A stretch of 64,000 nucleotides of DNA. Origin: Acidobacteriota bacterium. Lineage in GTDB: Bacteria > Acidobacteriota > Terriglobia > Acidiferrales > UBA7541. The stretch spans positions 248,001-312,000 of the forward strand of contig JABCZG010000001.1 in NCBI GenBank assembly GCA_013289835.1, in the 5' to 3' direction. Of the stretch, positions 25,085-34,154 are shown in pieces; the first letter of the stretch is position 1, and every line of letters begins with the position of its first letter. The position numbers and the translations under genes are program-made. The notes beneath the pieces were generated by a model. It was not told the origin of the DNA. It did not search any database and worked only from the letters and a program-made list of their open reading frames with translations.

Positions 25085-25675
25085 ATGCCACGCAAAGCGA
25101 TCATTCATCGCAAGACGAACGAGACGGACATTCGCCTCACGCTGAATCTGGAAGGGCTTGGAAAGGCGCGAATTTCCACCGGCATTCGTTTTTTCGATCA
25201 CATGCTCGAACTGGTCGCCCGCCACGGCGCCTTTGATCTGGACGTAAACGCACGCGGCGATCTCGATGTGGATCAACATCACACCGTGGAAGACGTTGGG
25301 ATCGCGCTGGGCGAGGCGGTGCAGAAGGCTCTTGGCTCCAAGCGCGGCATTTTGCGCGCCGGATACTTTCTGATGCCCATGGACGAAACGCTTGCCGCGG
25401 CGGCCGTGGACTTGGGTGGCAGACCTTTTTGCGTCGTAAATGCAAAGATCAGCGCAAAGCGCGTCGGCGATTTTCAAGTGGAGCTTGTCGAGGATTTCTT
25501 TCAGGGCTTTTCACAGGCCGCCAGGGCCAACGTGCATCTGCGCGCGTTATACGGACGCTCGTCGCATCATCAAGTCGAAGCCATGTTTAAGGCGTTTGCG
25601 CGAGCGCTGCGTTTTGCAGTTGCGAGAGACAAGCGCCTGCGGAAGGTTCTGCCGAGCACTAAAGGGCTGCTATGA
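25085..25675 (+). CDS. hisB: imidazoleglycerol-phosphate dehydratase
   Basis: 196 residues, dehydratase only; the bifunctional phosphatase domain found in enterobacteria is absent. Metal-binding repeats [14 protein letters not shown] and [16 protein letters not shown] are intact, as is [16 protein letters not shown]. Because no histidinol-phosphate phosphatase is encoded here, that step must be supplied from elsewhere. ATGA overlap with hisH. Confidence 0.96.
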   Translation: MPRKAIIHRKTNETDIRLTLNLEGLGKARISTGIRFFDHMLELVARHGAFDLDVNARGDLDVDQHHTVEDVGIALGEAVQKALGSKRGILRAGYFLMPMDETLAAAAVDLGGRPFCVVNAKISAKRVGDFQVELVEDFFQGFSQAARANVHLRALYGRSSHHQVEAMFKAFARALRFAVARDKRLRKVLPSTKGLL

Positions 25676-26277
25676 AAGTGACGATCGTGGACTATGGGGC
25701 AGGAAATGTGCCTTCCGTGGAGCGAGCCCTGCAACGACTCGGCGCAGATTCGGAGCGGACTACTTCTCCCGAGCTCATTTCTAAAGCGGAGGCGCTGCTG
25801 CTACCCGGCGTTGGACATTACGCCGCTCTGGTTCGCGCGCTTGACGAACAAAATCTGCGCGCGCCTGTGATCGAGGCCATCCGGCAAGGCGTGCCGTTTC
25901 TCGGAATCTGTCTTGGGCTGCAAGTTCTGTATGAATCCAGTGAAGAGGCTTCGGAACTGCGAGGCCTGAACCTGCTTCCGGGAAAAGTATGCGCGCTGCC
26001 TGCCACAGTAAAACTCCCTCACATGGGCTGGAATCAGCTCGCGGCCAAGCGCGAGTCGCGGCTTTTGGAAGGAATCGCCGGAGATTCCTACTTTTACTTT
26101 GCGCATTCGTTCGCCCTGCTCGATTCGGACGGCAGCACGGCCGCAACGTGCACGCATGGTACGGATTTCGCTGCCGTTGTGGAAAAACAGAATATTTTCG
26201 CCGTCCAATTCCATCCGGAAAAAAGCGGCGAACCAGGTGCGCGCTTATTGCGCAACTTTCTGAGGCTGGCTGCATGA
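25672..26277 (+). CDS. hisH: imidazole glycerol phosphate synthase, glutaminase subunit
   Basis: 201 residues. Class-I glutamine amidotransferase: nucleophile Cys in [13 protein letters not shown], His and Glu in [13 protein letters not shown]. Supplies ammonia to HisF. The N-terminal [22 protein letters not shown] and LPGVGHY are conserved. Overlaps hisF by ATGA. Confidence 0.96.
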   Translation: MKVTIVDYGAGNVPSVERALQRLGADSERTTSPELISKAEALLLPGVGHYAALVRALDEQNLRAPVIEAIRQGVPFLGICLGLQVLYESSEEASELRGLNLLPGKVCALPATVKLPHMGWNQLAAKRESRLLEGIAGDSYFYFAHSFALLDSDGSTAATCTHGTDFAAVVEKQNIFAVQFHPEKSGEPGARLLRNFLRLAA

Positions 26278-27038
26278 GCCTGGCGCACCGCATCATTCCC
26301 TGCCTCGATACCGATGGCGAGCGCGTCGTAAAAGGCGTGAACTTCGTGGGGCTCCGTGACGCAGGTGATCCCGTTGCGCTTGCTGGGCGCTATAACGCCG
26401 AAGGCGCCGATGAGTTGGTGGTGCTCGACATCGCAGCGTCACGCGACCGGCGTCCGACCTTTCTCGAGACGATCCGGCGCGTGGCCGCCGAGCTGGCCAT
26501 TCCGCTAACGGCGGGCGGCGGCATTCGAACACTCGAGGATGGCCGCGCCGTGGTCCGCGCCGGCGCGGACAAAGTCACAGTAAACACTGCCGCCGTCGAA
26601 CGGCCAGAATTAATTTCAGAATTATCGCGCGAATTTGGCGCGCAAGCGGTGGTACTGGCGATTGACGCGAAACGTTGCGGCGATCATTGGCAGGTGATGG
26701 TGCGCGGGGGAGGTGAATCCACGCCATTGGATGCTGTCGCTTGGGCGAAAAAAGGCGTCGCGCAGGGCGCGGGAGAAATCCTGCTGACCTCCGTGGATCG
26801 TGACGGCACGCAGAGCGGCTTCGACGTGGCGCTCACAGCGGCGATTTCCGAGGCCGTTTCGGTTCCTGTGATTGCCTCCGGCGGGGCCAAACTGCCGGAA
26901 CACTTCGTCGAAATTTTCCAACAAGGTGCGGCGGACGCCGCGCTAGCCGCATCCATTTTTCACGACAGCGTACAACCCATCCGCGCGCTGAAGGAGTTTC
27001 TCGCAGCAAAGGGTGTCGAGGTGCGTTTTCCGTGCTGA
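26274..27038 (+). CDS. hisF: imidazole glycerol phosphate synthase, cyclase subunit
   Basis: 254 residues from the ATG at 26274; the frame is open further upstream inside hisH but that part is a shadow. TIM barrel with catalytic Asp in IPCLDTDGERVVKGVNF and in AIDAKR, phosphate loops GGGIRT and ASGGA. It uses ammonia from HisH to make IGP and AICAR. Overlaps hisA by 7 bases; hisF precedes hisA, the reverse of the common order. Confidence 0.96.
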   Translation: MSLAHRIIPCLDTDGERVVKGVNFVGLRDAGDPVALAGRYNAEGADELVVLDIAASRDRRPTFLETIRRVAAELAIPLTAGGGIRTLEDGRAVVRAGADKVTVNTAAVERPELISELSREFGAQAVVLAIDAKRCGDHWQVMVRGGGESTPLDAVAWAKKGVAQGAGEILLTSVDRDGTQSGFDVALTAAISEAVSVPVIASGGAKLPEHFVEIFQQGAADAALAASIFHDSVQPIRALKEFLAAKGVEVRFPC

Positions 27039-27721
27039 TTCCCTGCATCGATTTGCAAGACGGCCAAGCAGTCCAATTGGTGCATGGGCGGAAACGAGAA
27101 CTAGCCGTCGCTGACGTCTTCGGCCTCCTGCAGGAATTCAAGAAATACCCATGGCTGCACATCATTGATCTAGATGCGGCCATGGGAAAAGGCGCGAATG
27201 ATGAACTCGCGTGCGAGCTTTGCGCGCGGGCACGGAAAGAGTTCGGAAGGAAGGTTCGCGTTGGCGGTGGGATTCGAACCATTGCCCGCGCGGAAGAAAT
27301 TGCCAGCTGGGACGCGAACCAAATCATCATTGGGAGCGCCGCCTTCCGGGAAGGCAAAGTGAACACCCGTCTTCTGCGGCGGCTTGCGAAAACAATGAGT
27401 CCCGAACAAATCGTCATCGCCCTCGACACTGCCAAGGGCAAGATCACGATTCATGGCTGGCGGAAACGGCTAGCGCTGCAAGCCGAACAGGTGTTCGCGC
27501 AGCTCGAACCTTTCTGCGGGGGCTTCTTGTGCACTGACGTGGACCGCGAAGGCACCATGACAGGCGCGAACCTTGATTGGTTTCGAATGCTCCGCGGCGC
27601 AACGTCGCATCCGATTATTGCCGCCGGCGGCATCAAAACGCGGAGCGAGATCACGGCCTTGGAAAAAATGGGAATGGACGCCGCCGTGGGGATGGCCCTA
27701 TACAAAAAGCGGCTACGCTGA
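27032..27721 (+). CDS. hisA: ProFAR isomerase
   Basis: 229 residues, slightly short for HisA (about 240). IPCIDLQDGQAVQLVHG at the start holds the first catalytic Asp; the second is in CTDVDREGTMTGANLDWF. Phosphate-binding GGGIRT and AAGGIKTRSEI are present. It starts with GTG inside the hisF end. Last gene of the operon; no terminator is evident after it. Confidence 0.93.
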   Translation: MLIPCIDLQDGQAVQLVHGRKRELAVADVFGLLQEFKKYPWLHIIDLDAAMGKGANDELACELCARARKEFGRKVRVGGGIRTIARAEEIASWDANQIIIGSAAFREGKVNTRLLRRLAKTMSPEQIVIALDTAKGKITIHGWRKRLALQAEQVFAQLEPFCGGFLCTDVDREGTMTGANLDWFRMLRGATSHPIIAAGGIKTRSEITALEKMGMDAAVGMALYKKRLR

Positions 27722-27795
27722 CCTAGGAATATAAATCCAGCCAGTCTCGCTCAATCTTTTTGCCTGCGCCCCTGCTTGGGGTAGGATACGAGTCC

Positions 27796-28767
27796 ATGCC
27801 AAACCTTATCCGCCGTTACTTTGTTTCATCTATTCTCCTGGGGGTCCTTCTTCCCTTTGGCGCATTCGCCCAAACTGCGGCGCCGCAGGCAAGCTCACCT
27901 CCGTTCACGCTGAAACCGCTCGGACATGACATCTACGCAGCAATCGACGACGCCAAGGGCGACGCGGGCGCCAACTCTGGATTCGTAATAGGAGAAAACG
28001 GCGTACTGGTGATCGACACGTTCGAAAACGAAGCCGCCGCCAAGCAGTTGCTCGCGGAAATTCGCAAACTCACAAAGCTCCCAATCAAGTTTGTGGTAAA
28101 CACGCACTATCACCTCGATCACGTCGCGGGAAACGCGGTTTTCGAAGAGGCTGGGGCGGTCGTTCTAGCGCAGCGAAATGTTGCCGCCTGGATCCATACG
28201 GAAAACCTGAAGTTCTTCGGGAAAAACATCAAGCCTGAGCAGAAAGCACTGGTGGAAGGACTAGCGGCGCCGGCTGTTCTCTACGACTCAGGTATCGAAC
28301 TGATCCTCGGCTCCAGAGAAATCCTGGTTCGTGTTTTTCCGGGGCACACCGGCGGCGATTCTGTAGTGATCATTCCTGACGCCAAAGTTGTATTCTGCGG
28401 CGACCTTTTCTGGAGGAACACCCTGCCGAACCTGATCGACGCTTCCACGGAGAAGTGGATGAAAACGCTCGAGAGCTTGCAATCGTTGTCCGCGCCAGTT
28501 ACCTATGTTCCCGGCCATGGAGAACCGGGAAACGCTCACGACGTAGAAGCATTTCAAGGCTATCTGGCTGATTTGCGGGGGCTAGTCAAAAAACAGATCG
28601 ATGACGGCAAGACGGGAGATGATCTGGTTGGCACTGTGTTGCCTGCGATCAAGGAGAAGTACGGCCAGTGGAACTTCTTCGGTTATTTTGCGAAACGCAA
28701 CATTCTAGACGTTGATAACGAGCTTCTCGGCACCAAGAAGATTCCGCAGCCCGCCGCTGCGCCCTGA
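27796..28767 (+). CDS. exported metallo-beta-lactamase-fold hydrolase
   Basis: 323 residues from the ATG at 27796. A signal peptide (YFVSSILLGVLLPFGAFAQ) is followed by an MBL domain: NTHYHLDHVAGN (HxHxDH), PGHTGGDSVVIIP, the bridging Asp in VVFCGDLFWR and the last His in VPGHGEP. Such exported single-domain proteins (SoxH or quinoprotein-relay type) act on unknown substrates; a true beta-lactamase role is not implied. It follows the his operon by about 75 bases on the same strand but has its own start region. Confidence 0.88.
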   Translation: MPNLIRRYFVSSILLGVLLPFGAFAQTAAPQASSPPFTLKPLGHDIYAAIDDAKGDAGANSGFVIGENGVLVIDTFENEAAAKQLLAEIRKLTKLPIKFVVNTHYHLDHVAGNAVFEEAGAVVLAQRNVAAWIHTENLKFFGKNIKPEQKALVEGLAAPAVLYDSGIELILGSREILVRVFPGHTGGDSVVIIPDAKVVFCGDLFWRNTLPNLIDASTEKWMKTLESLQSLSAPVTYVPGHGEPGNAHDVEAFQGYLADLRGLVKKQIDDGKTGDDLVGTVLPAIKEKYGQWNFFGYFAKRNILDVDNELLGTKKIPQPAAAP

Positions 28768-28792
28768 TTTAGTCTGCGATTGCAATGCTGTT

Positions 28793-30574
28793 TCAGCGCA
28801 GATACGCGTCGGTGATGTATTGCTGCACCATGCGCTGTGTGTTGAAGAAGGACCCATTGATGGCGATGGCGTGCTGCATGACTTCCAGAAATTTGTTGCG
28901 CTCGTTGTAGTACATCGGCAGGATCACGCTTTCCAGCTTGTAATAGAGGGACTCGGCCTCGGACTTGTTGTCCGTTGGAGCCCCGCCGGCCACGGAACGC
29001 CGCGCTTCACCGATGGACCACCCCGTCACACCTTCAATGTGACCTTCGACCCACCAGCCATCAAGAATGCTCAGGCTTGGCACGCCGTTCAGCGCCGACT
29101 TCATACCGCTTGTGCCCGAAGCTTCCAGCGGAAATTGCGGCGTATTCAGCCAAAGGTCCACGCCGGAAGTTATTTTTCCACCGAGATCGAGGTTGTAGTT
29201 GTCCAAGAAAACCACGGGAACGCTTTTCTTTAGCGCTTTCTTGGCATGATAAATGCGGCGAATGATGTCCTTGCCGCCCCCGTCATTGGGATGAGCCTTC
29301 CCCGCATAAATAATCTGGAAGCGGCCGGCATTCTTGGCGATCTGCCGCAGCCGATCGAGATCGGAGAGAATCAGATCCGCGCGCTTGTAGCCGGTGGCGC
29401 GCCGCGCAAACCCAATGGTGAAAACCTCAGGGTCGAAGTTCAGGCCGGTCTTCTCACGCACGGTCTCCAACAATTCATGCTTGGCAATCAGGTGCGCGGC
29501 CCAGACTTCCTCCGCGGGCAGGCCGAGCGCGCCACGCAGGCTATAGTTATCTTCCCGCCACGACGGGATGTAGCGGTCAAAGAGCTGCTGAAACGCAGGG
29601 GACGTCCAAGTCCCCGCGTGCACACCGTTGGTAATGGCCTCGATGGGCACTTCTGGAAACATCTGGCGCGAAGTTTCGCCGTGCACTTTAGCCACGCCGT
29701 TGACGTAGGTGCTCAGGCCCAACGCAAGCTGCGTCATGTTCAGCGTCGCGCCTTGACGCGCCGCTTCTTCCAGGCCAGGAAAATCCTGCTGCGCTTGCAA
29801 AACTCTCTTCATTAAATCCACCGAAGCGGCGTCCTTCATATCCAAAAAACCAGTCTGCTTCGGAAATACGCGTGTAAGGAACTCCATCGGAAAACGGTCG
29901 TGCCCCGCGGGAACGGGCGTATGGGTTGTGAACACGCACTTGCTGCGGACTTTTTCGATGTCCTCGCCGCGCACGGCCGTGCGCCCGGCCCTCTTAGCCT
30001 CATCCTCGAGCAATTCCAGTGAGAGAAGCGCCGCATGGCCTTCATTCATGTGGTAGTGCGTCAGGTCGTTGTAGCCCAGGGCTCGCAGCATCCGCACTCC
30101 GCCGATGCCGAGGACGACCTCCTGGCACAGCCGGTAGTAGGAATCGCCTCCGTACAACGAGCCCGTAAGGTTGCGGTGAGCATCCGCATTCGTGGGCAGA
30201 TCAGCATCCAGAAAATAAACAGGCACTTCAAAACCGCGCACTCCCTTCACGGAGTAGCGCCAGCAGCGCAGATCCACGCGGCGATCTTCAATCGAAACGT
30301 GCGTCCGCACGGGTTCTTCCTGCAAGAAATCATCGACCCGCCACTCGACCGGATCCTCGGTTTGCGAGCCGTCTTCCGCCAACCGCTGCGTGAAGAACCC
30401 CTTCCGATAGAGCAGTGAAATCGCCACCATCGGCAGGCGCAGATCGGCGGCCGCGCGGATAGTATCGCCCGCCAGAACGCCAAGCCCTCCGCTGTAGCTG
30501 GGCATGGCGTTTTCCAACGCAATTTCCATGGAAAAATAAGCGACGATGCGCTTTACGGAATTACCCTGACTTGC
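28793..30574 (-). CDS. glgP: alpha-glucan (glycogen/maltodextrin) phosphorylase, short form
   Basis: 593 residues from the ATG at 30574; a TTG at 30607 would add 11. GT35 family of the shorter type: [28 protein letters not shown] at the start, [34 protein letters not shown], and the PLP-lysine block [20 protein letters not shown] followed by GWW. Releases glucose-1-phosphate from glycogen or maltodextrin. No other glycogen gene is near. Confidence 0.94.
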   Translation of the reverse strand, partial: ASQGNSVKRIVAYFSMEIALENAMPSYSGGLGVLAGDTIRAAADLRLPMVAISLLYRKGFFTQRLAEDGSQTEDPVEWRVDDFLQEEPVRTHVSIEDRRVDLRCWRYSVKGVRGFEVPVYFLDADLPTNADAHRNLTGSLYGGDSYYRLCQEVVLGIGGVRMLRALGYNDLTHYHMNEGHAALLSLELLEDEAKRAGRTAVRGEDIEKVRSKCVFTTHTPVPAGHDRFPMEFLTRVFPKQTGFLDMKDAASVDLMKRVLQAQQDFPGLEEAARQGATLNMTQLALGLSTYVNGVAKVHGETSRQMFPEVPIEAITNGVHAGTWTSPAFQQLFDRYIPSWREDNYSLRGALGLPAEEVWAAHLIAKHELLETVREKTGLNFDPEVFTIGFARRATGYKRADLILSDLDRLRQIAKNAGRFQIIYAGKAHPNDGGGKDIIRRIYHAKKALKKSVPVVFLDNYNLDLGGKITSGVDLWLNTPQFPLEASGTSGMKSALNGVPSLSILDGWWVEGHIEGVTGWSIGEARRSVAGGAPTDNKSEAESLYYKLESVILPMYYNERNKFLEVMQHAIAINGSFFNTQRMVQQYITDAYLR

Positions 30575-30940
30575 CATCTCTCTCGCTTCTCGATTGGGCG
30601 CGGACAACCGCTACCGTGCAGAATATTTCTGCTCTGTAAACCTTACATTGTCAGGGATTCTCAGCACGCAAGCAAGCGTTGCAAACATGCTCTGTGCTCA
30701 TATCTTTTAGCTTCGTGATTCTCACGTATGTGAAACTTAGGTATGGACTCAGGAACCCTGAGCCCGCAAATCACAAAAAGACCTCGGTCAAGATAGCAAG
30801 CTAGCGAGATTGCAATCCGCTCGTGGCTTCATTGTGAAGCCGAAAAAAATGGCAACAGTGACGTTCGGCGAAACGTGCCCGTGGAAAAGGTCGCCTCATT
30901 CAGGAAGCGCGGCTTTGGGGCAAAAACTGCCCCTCGATCA
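30575..30940. other. 366-base intergenic stretch
   Basis: Upstream region of glgP and downstream of the 30941 gene. Contains a hairpin GGCTTC-ATTGT-GAAGCC at 30825-30841 without a T-run on the proper side for either strand. No gene seen; the glgP promoter must lie here. Confidence 0.4.
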
Positions 30941-31774
30941 TCACTGCACGTCTGTGACTTTGCCTTTCACAAACGTAATCTTCATATCCTTGTAGTAGTA
31001 AATTTGTTTGGGGCCGAGATTGACGATTTTCTCGGGTTGACCCAGAGCGGCCGTGACATCATCCGGCGTTTGCCCCAATTGAATCGTCGGGGGAGGCTGA
31101 GGCGCAGCCGCCGGCTGTTGCGCTGCCGGCTGTGCCTGCGCTTGCTGCCCTTGGGCATCCTGTCCCTTCTCTTGCCCGGCATCGTCCGCCTGAATCTCCA
31201 GGATCTGATTGATGACGTCGGAAATTTGGCCGCCATCGGCCCCGCCCAGATAATCCTTCGGGAATTGAAAGATGACTTGCGCTCTCCGATTGGAAGGATC
31301 CTGAACCGAGTTGCAGGTATCGCACTCAATGATCGTCAGTGCCACTTTGGAGTCCTTGCGATTGACGTCTATCTTCGACACATAAACTTTCTCGCCGACC
31401 GTCAGGAACTTGGTGTCCGTTGACGCCGCGCCCGTCGGATCGGACACGCCTTTCCACTTCAGCAGCTTGCCGACGCCCTGCGCGGCCGTGTTGCTGGTGG
31501 CTTTCACCTGGCCATCCTTGACGGTGCTCGGCAGGATGACCGCGTTTCCCGAGGGAACGCTGATGATTCCGCCTTTTTTTATCACCAGCACCGTGCCGGC
31601 ATCGAGCACTGCCAGCCCGGTCGAGTCCGTGCCCAGCTTGACCAGCTTGTATTTCGCCGCCAGCTGACTCTCCAGCGAATCATCCCCGCCCTGCGCCAAG
31701 GCCAACATCCCGGGAAACATTCCCGCGAAGATTACTGCAAAAATCTGGACTGCCCTGTTTGCTTTCCCGCTCAT
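30941..31774 (-). CDS. exported hypothetical protein with Gln/Ala/Pro linker
   Basis: 277 residues from the ATG at 31774, which follows GAGGAGGAG. A signal peptide (AVIFAGMFPGMLALAQG) precedes a beta-rich domain that holds a pair CDTC near residue 150, then a linker rich in Gln, Ala and Pro (near residues 205-240), and a short C-terminal domain (IQLGQTPDDVTAALGQPEKIV..KQIYYYKDMKITFVKGKVTDV) like the SmpA/BamE-type ends often found in acidobacterial exported proteins. Function unknown. Downstream neighbour of the repeat protein at 31921. Confidence 0.78.
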   Translation of the reverse strand: MSGKANRAVQIFAVIFAGMFPGMLALAQGGDDSLESQLAAKYKLVKLGTDSTGLAVLDAGTVLVIKKGGIISVPSGNAVILPSTVKDGQVKATSNTAAQGVGKLLKWKGVSDPTGAASTDTKFLTVGEKVYVSKIDVNRKDSKVALTIIECDTCNSVQDPSNRRAQVIFQFPKDYLGGADGGQISDVINQILEIQADDAGQEKGQDAQGQQAQAQPAAQQPAAAPQPPPTIQLGQTPDDVTAALGQPEKIVNLGPKQIYYYKDMKITFVKGKVTDVQ

Positions 31775-31920
31775 GGCAAGCTCCTCCTCTTGACCGCTCG
31801 CACTCTTTTTCACTGACAACTAGAGTCTTGAAATCAAATCTCGCGCCCGGCCAGGGGAACATTGGGCAATCCTGTCCACTGTTCCCCTCCCGGCAACCTG
31901 CGTCCGTCTACTCCCGCTCG

Positions 31921-33726
31921 TTAGTGGTGACCGCCGCCACTACCGCCGCTGCCTCCGCTACCACCGCTTCCGCCGCTGCCGCTAGCGGATGCGTCTTGAA
32001 CTTCCTTTTCGGCTTGGGTTGCTTCGTCCTGTTGCGCCTTGAGGTCAGCTTCAACCGTCAGGTCTGGCTGCGCCTGACCCGCTGCGTTGGGTTTGGAACC
32101 GGCCGCTGGCCCGGCAGGCATTCCGTTCTTTCCCTGATTTTCCGCGAGCTTCCCAAGGCCATCGCTGATCTTGGCCTGGAAGTCATTGTGCATGTCCTGC
32201 AGATCGTTGACGGCCACGGCAACCTGTGTGCCGGAAGCGCAGTCATTCTTCTGGCTGCTGGCCACCAGTACTTTCACATTCTGGTCTGCGTCGGGAGTGT
32301 CCTGGATGCGCGTCAGCACATCGCCAGGGCTCAAGGAACATTCGGTTCCGTCGGCCGTGGATTCACTGAGGACCACAGAGACGATGAATGTACGATGCGC
32401 GGGATCCAGCGCGGCCGGAACCTCATCAGGGCCGTTTTGGGCCCCGCCCGCCGGTGGAGTGCTGCTCACAGCCGCAGTAGGTTCGGGATGCGCCGCCGCA
32501 GCCTGTTGCGCTGCGATTTGCGCTCTCACTTCGTCGGCAATCTGCTGCTTCACCTCAGGACTGAGCCCGACCGGGCCACCACCGCCCGCCGAGGCCTGCG
32601 CATCCCCAGCGTCAGCGGCCGCTGCGGCGTTGGCGGCGGCATTGGCTTCCGCTCGCGCTTCATACGCTGCCTGGAGATTGGCGGCGATCAAATAGTCGGT
32701 GATCCACAGAGCCGGCGAGGCGTATACGGGAGCCGGGGCAAAGTAGTAGCCGTAATACCCATACCAAGGAGCTGCTCCCCAACCCCAGCCGAAGGCTATC
32801 GGTGCGGCCCACGGATTGTAGGCCCAGCCGTAGAATCCGGGCGCGTAGTAAACGGGAGGAACGAACCCGTAGAACGCCACGCCATGATAGTAATATCCGC
32901 GATAGGCGTACGCGTATCTGCGACCGCCATAGTAATAGCTTCGCCGCATGTAAGGATGGCCGCCGCGGTAGTATCCGTGCTCGGCAAATCCGCGACCGTG
33001 TCCGTAACCGACCACTCTTCCGCCGTCGCGGCGCCGCGACTCAAATCGCCGCTCGCCGTGAGCACCGTGATTGATGGTCATGCCGCTTTTGGTGTGGATG
33101 GTGCTGACGTGTCCGCCACGATCGAAATTCGCTCGCGTGCCGCTCTTGGTCTCGACGCTGGTTCTTTTCCCGGCTGAGTTGAAATTGTGGGTGCTGCCAT
33201 TCGCGCCAGCCTTGGAAGTACCGCCGGGAGGATGACTCCCGCCCTTTGCTGCCGTGTTCGTCGCCCCGGTTTTGGCTCCGGTCGTCGCACCGGTCTTAGC
33301 TCCGGCAGTTGCTCCCGTTTTCCCTGCGGTCGTGGTGCCCGTTTTGGCGCCGGCCGTTGTACCGGTTTTCGCTCCGGCCGTCGTGCCGGTCTTCCCTGCG
33401 GTCGTAGTGCCGGTCTTGGCGCCGGCAGTCGTGCCCGTCTTCCCCGCAGTCGTGGCGCCTGTCTTGGCCCCGCCCGTGGTACCCGTCCTGGCCCCAGTCG
33501 TTGTACCTGTCTTGGCCCCGCCGGTCGTACCCGTGTGTTGCGCTGTGGTGGGCGCTTTCGCCGCCGGCTTAGGCGCCGCCGCAGGTTTGGGTGCAGCCGC
33601 GGGCTTGCTTGGCGCCGAAGCCGCCGGTTTCTTCTGCTGCGCCGTCGCGAATACCGATACCGCGATGAGAATCAAGGAAACCAAAACAAACCGGACCCAA
33701 CTCTTGTTGCCGTCGTTCCAATTCAT
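31921..33726 (-). CDS. exported repeat protein, KTG-rich N-terminus and Gly/Ser tail
   Basis: 601 residues from the ATG at 33726 after AAGGAGGG. After the signal peptide (FVLVSLILIAVSVFATAQQ) come Ala/Pro/Lys runs and about a dozen short TGTT/TGAKTG-type repeats (residues about 60-160), then SGTRANFDRGGHVSTIHTKSG, a Tyr/Gly-rich hydrophobic region (YYYGGRRYAYAYRGYYYHG), a soluble domain with a paired-Cys pattern (DGTECSL.. and KNDCASGT) and a C-terminal SGGSGGSGG tail ending in HH. This composition suggests a periplasmic or surface protein. The repeats leave long antisense frames open, which I regard as non-coding. Confidence 0.82.
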   Translation of the reverse strand: MNWNDGNKSWVRFVLVSLILIAVSVFATAQQKKPAASAPSKPAAAPKPAAAPKPAAKAPTTAQHTGTTGGAKTGTTTGARTGTTGGAKTGATTAGKTGTTAGAKTGTTTAGKTGTTAGAKTGTTAGAKTGTTTAGKTGATAGAKTGATTGAKTGATNTAAKGGSHPPGGTSKAGANGSTHNFNSAGKRTSVETKSGTRANFDRGGHVSTIHTKSGMTINHGAHGERRFESRRRDGGRVVGYGHGRGFAEHGYYRGGHPYMRRSYYYGGRRYAYAYRGYYYHGVAFYGFVPPVYYAPGFYGWAYNPWAAPIAFGWGWGAAPWYGYYGYYFAPAPVYASPALWITDYLIAANLQAAYEARAEANAAANAAAAADAGDAQASAGGGGPVGLSPEVKQQIADEVRAQIAAQQAAAAHPEPTAAVSSTPPAGGAQNGPDEVPAALDPAHRTFIVSVVLSESTADGTECSLSPGDVLTRIQDTPDADQNVKVLVASSQKNDCASGTQVAVAVNDLQDMHNDFQAKISDGLGKLAENQGKNGMPAGPAAGSKPNAAGQAQPDLTVEADLKAQQDEATQAEKEVQDASASGSGGSGGSGGSGGSGGGHH

Positions 33727-34154
33727 CAGTACCCTCCTTGCAATTTCCCCCATCATTTTAAAATCAGGCACACGTCTTGCTTTTCATAAGGTTTCCTTTG
33801 GGCGTTAACGCCGACCGTCAGCGCATTTACTCCGAATGTGAGTGGGCTTTGCATGGGCGTTCAATCTTTGCTGCGGGAACGGAAGGCAAGAAGCCGGAAG
33901 CAGGCCGGACCACAAAACCACGTTCATGATGGACCTCACACTCGGGACCCAATTCCAAAGGAAACGATTTACTACCGCGAAGTGGAATGCATCTTACTGA
34001 CCTGCGCACGTCAGTGTCAATCCTAGTCTCTGCGTCACTCTGATTTTGTAAAGAGGCGAAAACGTCGAGTCTGTGGCGGCGGATTCCGCGACCTGATCGC
34101 ACCTAGCGATGACTAGAACAAAGAGGACCGGGAAGAACCGCCGAGGAGCTGTTT
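33727..34154. other. 428-base intergenic stretch with a 12-bp palindrome
   Basis: Upstream of the repeat-protein gene and downstream of the CHAT gene. Contains the perfect palindrome GGCGTTAACGCC at 33801-33812, about 75 bases upstream of the 33726 start. No gene or terminator is convincing. Confidence 0.45.
33801..33812. promoter_or_regulatory. 12-bp palindrome, possible operator
   Basis: GGCGTTAACGCC equals its own reverse complement. Its position about 75 bases before the minus-strand start at 33726 suits a regulator site, but a single short palindrome is weak evidence. Confidence 0.3.

Noticed and set aside
27796-28767. Calling the MBL-fold protein an antibiotic-resistance beta-lactamase
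   Set aside because: HxHxDH is shared by many hydrolases; nothing specific to beta-lactam hydrolysis is visible.
30825-30841. Hairpin GGCTTC/GAAGCC as a terminator
   Set aside because: The A/T run lies on the wrong side for both strands, so it does not fit a rho-independent terminator.
33254-33580. Repeat tract as a CRISPR-like array
   Set aside because: The repeats are in-frame Thr-Gly-type codons of an exported protein with variable unit length and no unique spacers.
31759-33808. Antisense open frames of 472 and 184 codons over the repeat protein
   Set aside because: They mirror the Thr/Gly/Ala codon bias of the minus-strand gene, lack family resemblance and show low-complexity Arg/Ser/Val runs.
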